From: Clostridioides sp.
Lineage (GTDB): Bacteria; Bacillota; Clostridia; Peptostreptococcales; Peptostreptococcaceae
Assembly: GCA_031272305.1 (NCBI GenBank)
Contig: JAISUA010000260.1
Location: forward strand, 1 to 7,875
Reading direction: 5' to 3'
Length of the DNA: 7,875 nucleotides
Positions 5,660 to 7,875 of this stretch are shown piece after piece (position 1 is the first letter of the stretch; each line of letters opens with the position of its first letter). Both the position numbers and the translations under genes were made by a program. The notes under the pieces were generated by a model that was given only the letters and a program-made list of their open reading frames with translations, ran no database searches and was not told the origin of the DNA.

Positions 5660-5676
5660 TTCTATTGTAAATAGAA
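5660..5676. promoter_or_regulatory. Short perfect inverted repeat TTCTATT-GTA-AATAGAA
   Basis: The two 7-bp arms are exact reverse complements around GTA, about 65 bp upstream of the candidate -10 box of the HD-domain gene. It is a possible operator, but short and AT-rich, so chance is a real alternative. Confidence 0.3.
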
Positions 5677-5738
5677 CACTGCGATTTAAGTTGTAGTAGG
5701 TTAAGTTAGAAAATAAATAAAAAAAGTCATCTGAAATA

Positions 5739-5747
5739 TGGTAAAAT
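5739..5747 (+). promoter_or_regulatory. Candidate extended -10 promoter of the HD-domain gene
   Basis: TGG followed by TAAAAT gives an extended -10 element (TGnTAAAAT, 5739-5747). No good -35 box lies 17 nt upstream, which extended -10 promoters tolerate. Transcription would start near 5754 and place the 40/41-bp repeats in a leader of about 190 nt. TTGTAG (5691-5696) with TAAATA (5714-5719) is a weaker alternative. Confidence 0.4.
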
Positions 5748-5770
5748 ACTTTATAAGTACATAGTCAAAA

Positions 5771-5881
5771 ATAAATAACAGACATATAAAGAAATATTAC
5801 AGTTAAAAAAATAAATAACAAGATATATAAAGAAATATTACAGTTAAAAAAATAAATAACAAGATATATAAATAAATATTA
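5771..5881 (+). repeat. 40/41-bp tandem repeat, about 2.7 copies, in the leader of the HD-domain gene
   Basis: Units begin with ATAAATAACA at 5771, 5811 and 5852, so the periods are 40 and 41 bp. The body reads AGATATATAAAGAAATATTA followed by CAGTTAAAAA; the third copy is partial and ends near 5881. The unit sequence is unrelated to the array at 5461-5580 although the period is the same. With the inverted repeat and promoter listed separately, it accounts for most of the 313-bp gap 5633-5945. Confidence 0.85.
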
Positions 5882-5945
5882 TGTAAATTGAAACAACCTA
5901 ATTTTTGTAAAAAACAAATAATATTTTATATAGAGAGGTGTTTTT

Positions 5946-7875
5946 ATGTTAGCGAAAGAAGTCAAAGAGATAAGAACAAAAATTTGCAGAGAATTGAAAA
6001 ATTTCGATTATCCAAACAAAACACAAAGTATTTACAGTATGATCGATAGGTTTATAAATTCTGATGAACTGATTAATAATTTAGAATATATTATTGAGAA
6101 ATCGGATTTTTCTGCTAGAAAAACTATAGAAATGTCTATTTCCTTTCTTGAAGATATATCTGGAGATTATAAAATTTGCAATTGTGATGCAGAAGATAAA
6201 GTAGATCAATATATGAAATATTTATATAATTTTGCACTGGCTAAGAATTTTAAAAAAGCAGTTATGGTTGATTTGAATCATTCTTTTGATGCAGTTTGCG
6301 AAGTGTTTTATTTGATTTTTCAGATAATATGTCAATACGAACGAAAATTAGATAATTTCAGTATGAGGGGAATATATCCTCTTGAGTTTCTTACAGAAGG
6401 AGAAATATCTGAACTTGAAAATGATGAATATATTAGATTTGAAAAAGTATTCAAGAAAAATTATGTTTATGAAATGATAAAATTAAGCGATGAAATATTT
6501 GGTTTCAATACATTGGATCACATATGTGGCGTTCATTACTTAGCTTTGAAATTAGCAAGACAATTAAAGAAAAAAGGAATATTAGTTGATCTAGGAAGAG
6601 TATCAGGTGCAGCTGCTGGTCATGACATTGGTAAGTATGGTTGCAAAGGAGAAGAATTAAAAAGAGTTCCTCATCTTCACTATTATTATACAGATGTTTG
6701 GTTCAAAAATAACGGCATAAATTATATTAGAAATATTGCAATCAATCATTCAACTTGGGACCTTGAAATAGAAAATTTATCGTTAGAGTCGCTTATATTG
6801 ATATACTGTGATTTTAGGGTTAAGAATAAAGGAAAAGATATGACTATTTTTTCATTAGAAGATTCTTTCAGAGTTATCCTTGATAAGTTGGAGAATGTAG
6901 ATTCCAAAAAAGAAAAACGATACAAAAGAGTATACGCAAAACTTGTGGACTTTGAAGATTATATGATACGTTTAGGAGTAGATATAAGAGTAAATACGTA
7001 TGTTGATTATGACGAAATTGATATTCCTGAAAAAAGTTTTTATTCACTTCTTTTTGGCGACGATATTACCGAGGAAATGAAATACTTAGCAATAGAACAT
7101 AATATAAAACTTATGTATCATCTTCGTGATGAATTCACACTTGAGAATATGCTTGATCAGGCTAGAACAGAGAAACAATGGAAAAATCTAAGACAGTATA
7201 TAAGAGTTTTGAGGGAGTATTCTACGTATTTTACTCCTAAGCAAAAACTTCAAACAATAAAATTTTTATATGAAAATTTGTATCATATTGAGGATGACAT
7301 AAGACGACATTCAGCTGAATTAATAGGTATTTTGATTGCATCTTACGATGAAGAATATAAGAAAGAACTTCCAAAAGATGTTGCAGTTAATTGGAAATTA
7401 AAAAATAGTTGTTCTGTTTTTAAGAATTATCTTTCATTATGTTTATTTCCAAATGTTAAGATTATACCTACTCATAGAGCATGGATAGGTTATAGTTCAA
7501 AAATTATGGTGAATGCTCTTTTTAAAAATTGCAGAAGAGAATCAAGAAAAAGATACAGAGAAATTCTTATGCAGTATTACAATGTAGATCCAGAGAGCGA
7601 TATAAAGATGTCGATATATCTTTTAGAAATAGCAAAGGTAATTCCTTTTAGTGAAACAGATTCTGAAATGGATTCTTTGTTTTATTTTCTAATAGGAGCG
7701 AGCGTAAGTAAGGATTTTGACTTGAGAGTATTGGCACTTGAAGTTATAGGAACAACTATAAATAAGTTGCCTAGAAGCCATTACTTTGCACAAACAATAA
7801 AAAAATATCTTCAACAATACGAATCTTATGAAACTCCTATTGAAAGATATGCAATCTATAAAATAAATAAATATC
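5946..7875 (+). CDS. Large HD-domain protein, N-terminal 643 residues (3' end outside window)
   Basis: The frame is open from the ATG at 5946, behind AGAGAGGTG, to the window edge, so at least 643 residues. Residues 1-180 are mostly helical with no recognised domain. Residues 190-295 form an HD phosphohydrolase-type domain: His197 (HICGVHYLALKLA), His226-Asp227 (AAGHDIGKYG) and Asp289 (LILIYCDFRV) give the H...HD...D metal set, with His243, His245 and His268 as possible extra ligands as in other HD enzymes. HD domains typically cut phosphate esters of nucleotides or other small phosphorylated compounds. After about residue 385 the protein is rich in amphipathic helices resembling HEAT/ARM repeats (for example DDIRRHSAELIGILIA and DFDLRVLALEVIGTTINKL), suggesting a binding scaffold. 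There is no signal peptide or membrane segment, so it is likely cytosolic. I have a weak recollection of very long HD proteins in related anaerobes annotated as cytidyltransferase-related; that part, if present, would lie beyond the window. The domain call is firm; the function is unknown. Confidence 0.85.
   Translation, partial: MLAKEVKEIRTKICRELKNFDYPNKTQSIYSMIDRFINSDELINNLEYIIEKSDFSARKTIEMSISFLEDISGDYKICNCDAEDKVDQYMKYLYNFALAKNFKKAVMVDLNHSFDAVCEVFYLIFQIICQYERKLDNFSMRGIYPLEFLTEGEISELENDEYIRFEKVFKKNYVYEMIKLSDEIFGFNTLDHICGVHYLALKLARQLKKKGILVDLGRVSGAAAGHDIGKYGCKGEELKRVPHLHYYYTDVWFKNNGINYIRNIAINHSTWDLEIENLSLESLILIYCDFRVKNKGKDMTIFSLEDSFRVILDKLENVDSKKEKRYKRVYAKLVDFEDYMIRLGVDIRVNTYVDYDEIDIPEKSFYSLLFGDDITEEMKYLAIEHNIKLMYHLRDEFTLENMLDQARTEKQWKNLRQYIRVLREYSTYFTPKQKLQTIKFLYENLYHIEDDIRRHSAELIGILIASYDEEYKKELPKDVAVNWKLKNSCSVFKNYLSLCLFPNVKIIPTHRAWIGYSSKIMVNALFKNCRRESRKRYREILMQYYNVDPESDIKMSIYLLEIAKVIPFSETDSEMDSLFYFLIGASVSKDFDLRVLALEVIGTTINKLPRSHYFAQTIKKYLQQYESYETPIERYAIYKINKY

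Noticed and set aside
5461..5881. Possible CRISPR array
   Set aside because: The units are directly adjacent without unique spacers, the two arrays have unrelated sequences, and no cas gene is near.

Overview
The window is very AT-rich, mostly intergenic in its first and middle thirds, and reads as a low-GC anaerobic Firmicute. The cell-wall-binding-repeat-2 fragment, the DUF4825 lipoprotein, the short clostridial-type holin-like membrane protein, the G-rich Shine-Dalgarno sites and the many intrinsic terminators suggest the Peptoniphilaceae/Tissierellia, with Finegoldia as a good guess. That placement is inference from gene families and composition, not from a marker gene. No mobile element, CRISPR array, tRNA or rRNA is visible.

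Layout. (1) 2-253: the 3' end of a surface protein with cell wall binding repeat 2, ending a few residues into its next repeat. It is followed by short AT-rich tandem repeats (229-419) and a hairpin terminator at 437-479 that works in both directions. (2) 497-1720, minus strand: a GltS-like secondary transporter of about 10 membrane segments. (3) 1721-2784: a 1.06-kb AT-rich divergent intergenic region with facing promoters, several palindromes and a four-copy 28-bp direct repeat. (4) 2785-3960: an M20D amidohydrolase, then at 4052-4417 a PF04020-type small membrane protein. (5) 4567-4645: a strong terminator. (6) 4818-5501: a DUF4825 lipoprotein gene broken by one in-frame TGA. Its last codons form the first copy of a three-copy 40-bp tandem repeat, followed by a terminator. 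(7) 5633-5945: a leader region with another 40/41-bp tandem repeat. (8) 5946 to the window end: the first 643 residues of a large HD-domain protein that runs off the window.

How the genes may work together. The transporter and the amidohydrolase are divergent, and their candidate promoters carry the same 10-bp element (ATTTCGAATT) at nearly the same place in the -35/-10 spacer. A simple reading is one regulon for uptake and deacylation of an N-acyl amino acid or peptide-like substrate. The substrate is not shown by the sequence.

No clearly new multi-gene system is visible. The points most worth a second look are the shared spacer element in the divergent promoters, the nonsense-interrupted DUF4825 gene, the recurring short tandem arrays at gene ends and in leaders (including two gene 3' ends inside arrays), and the large HD-domain protein of unknown function.
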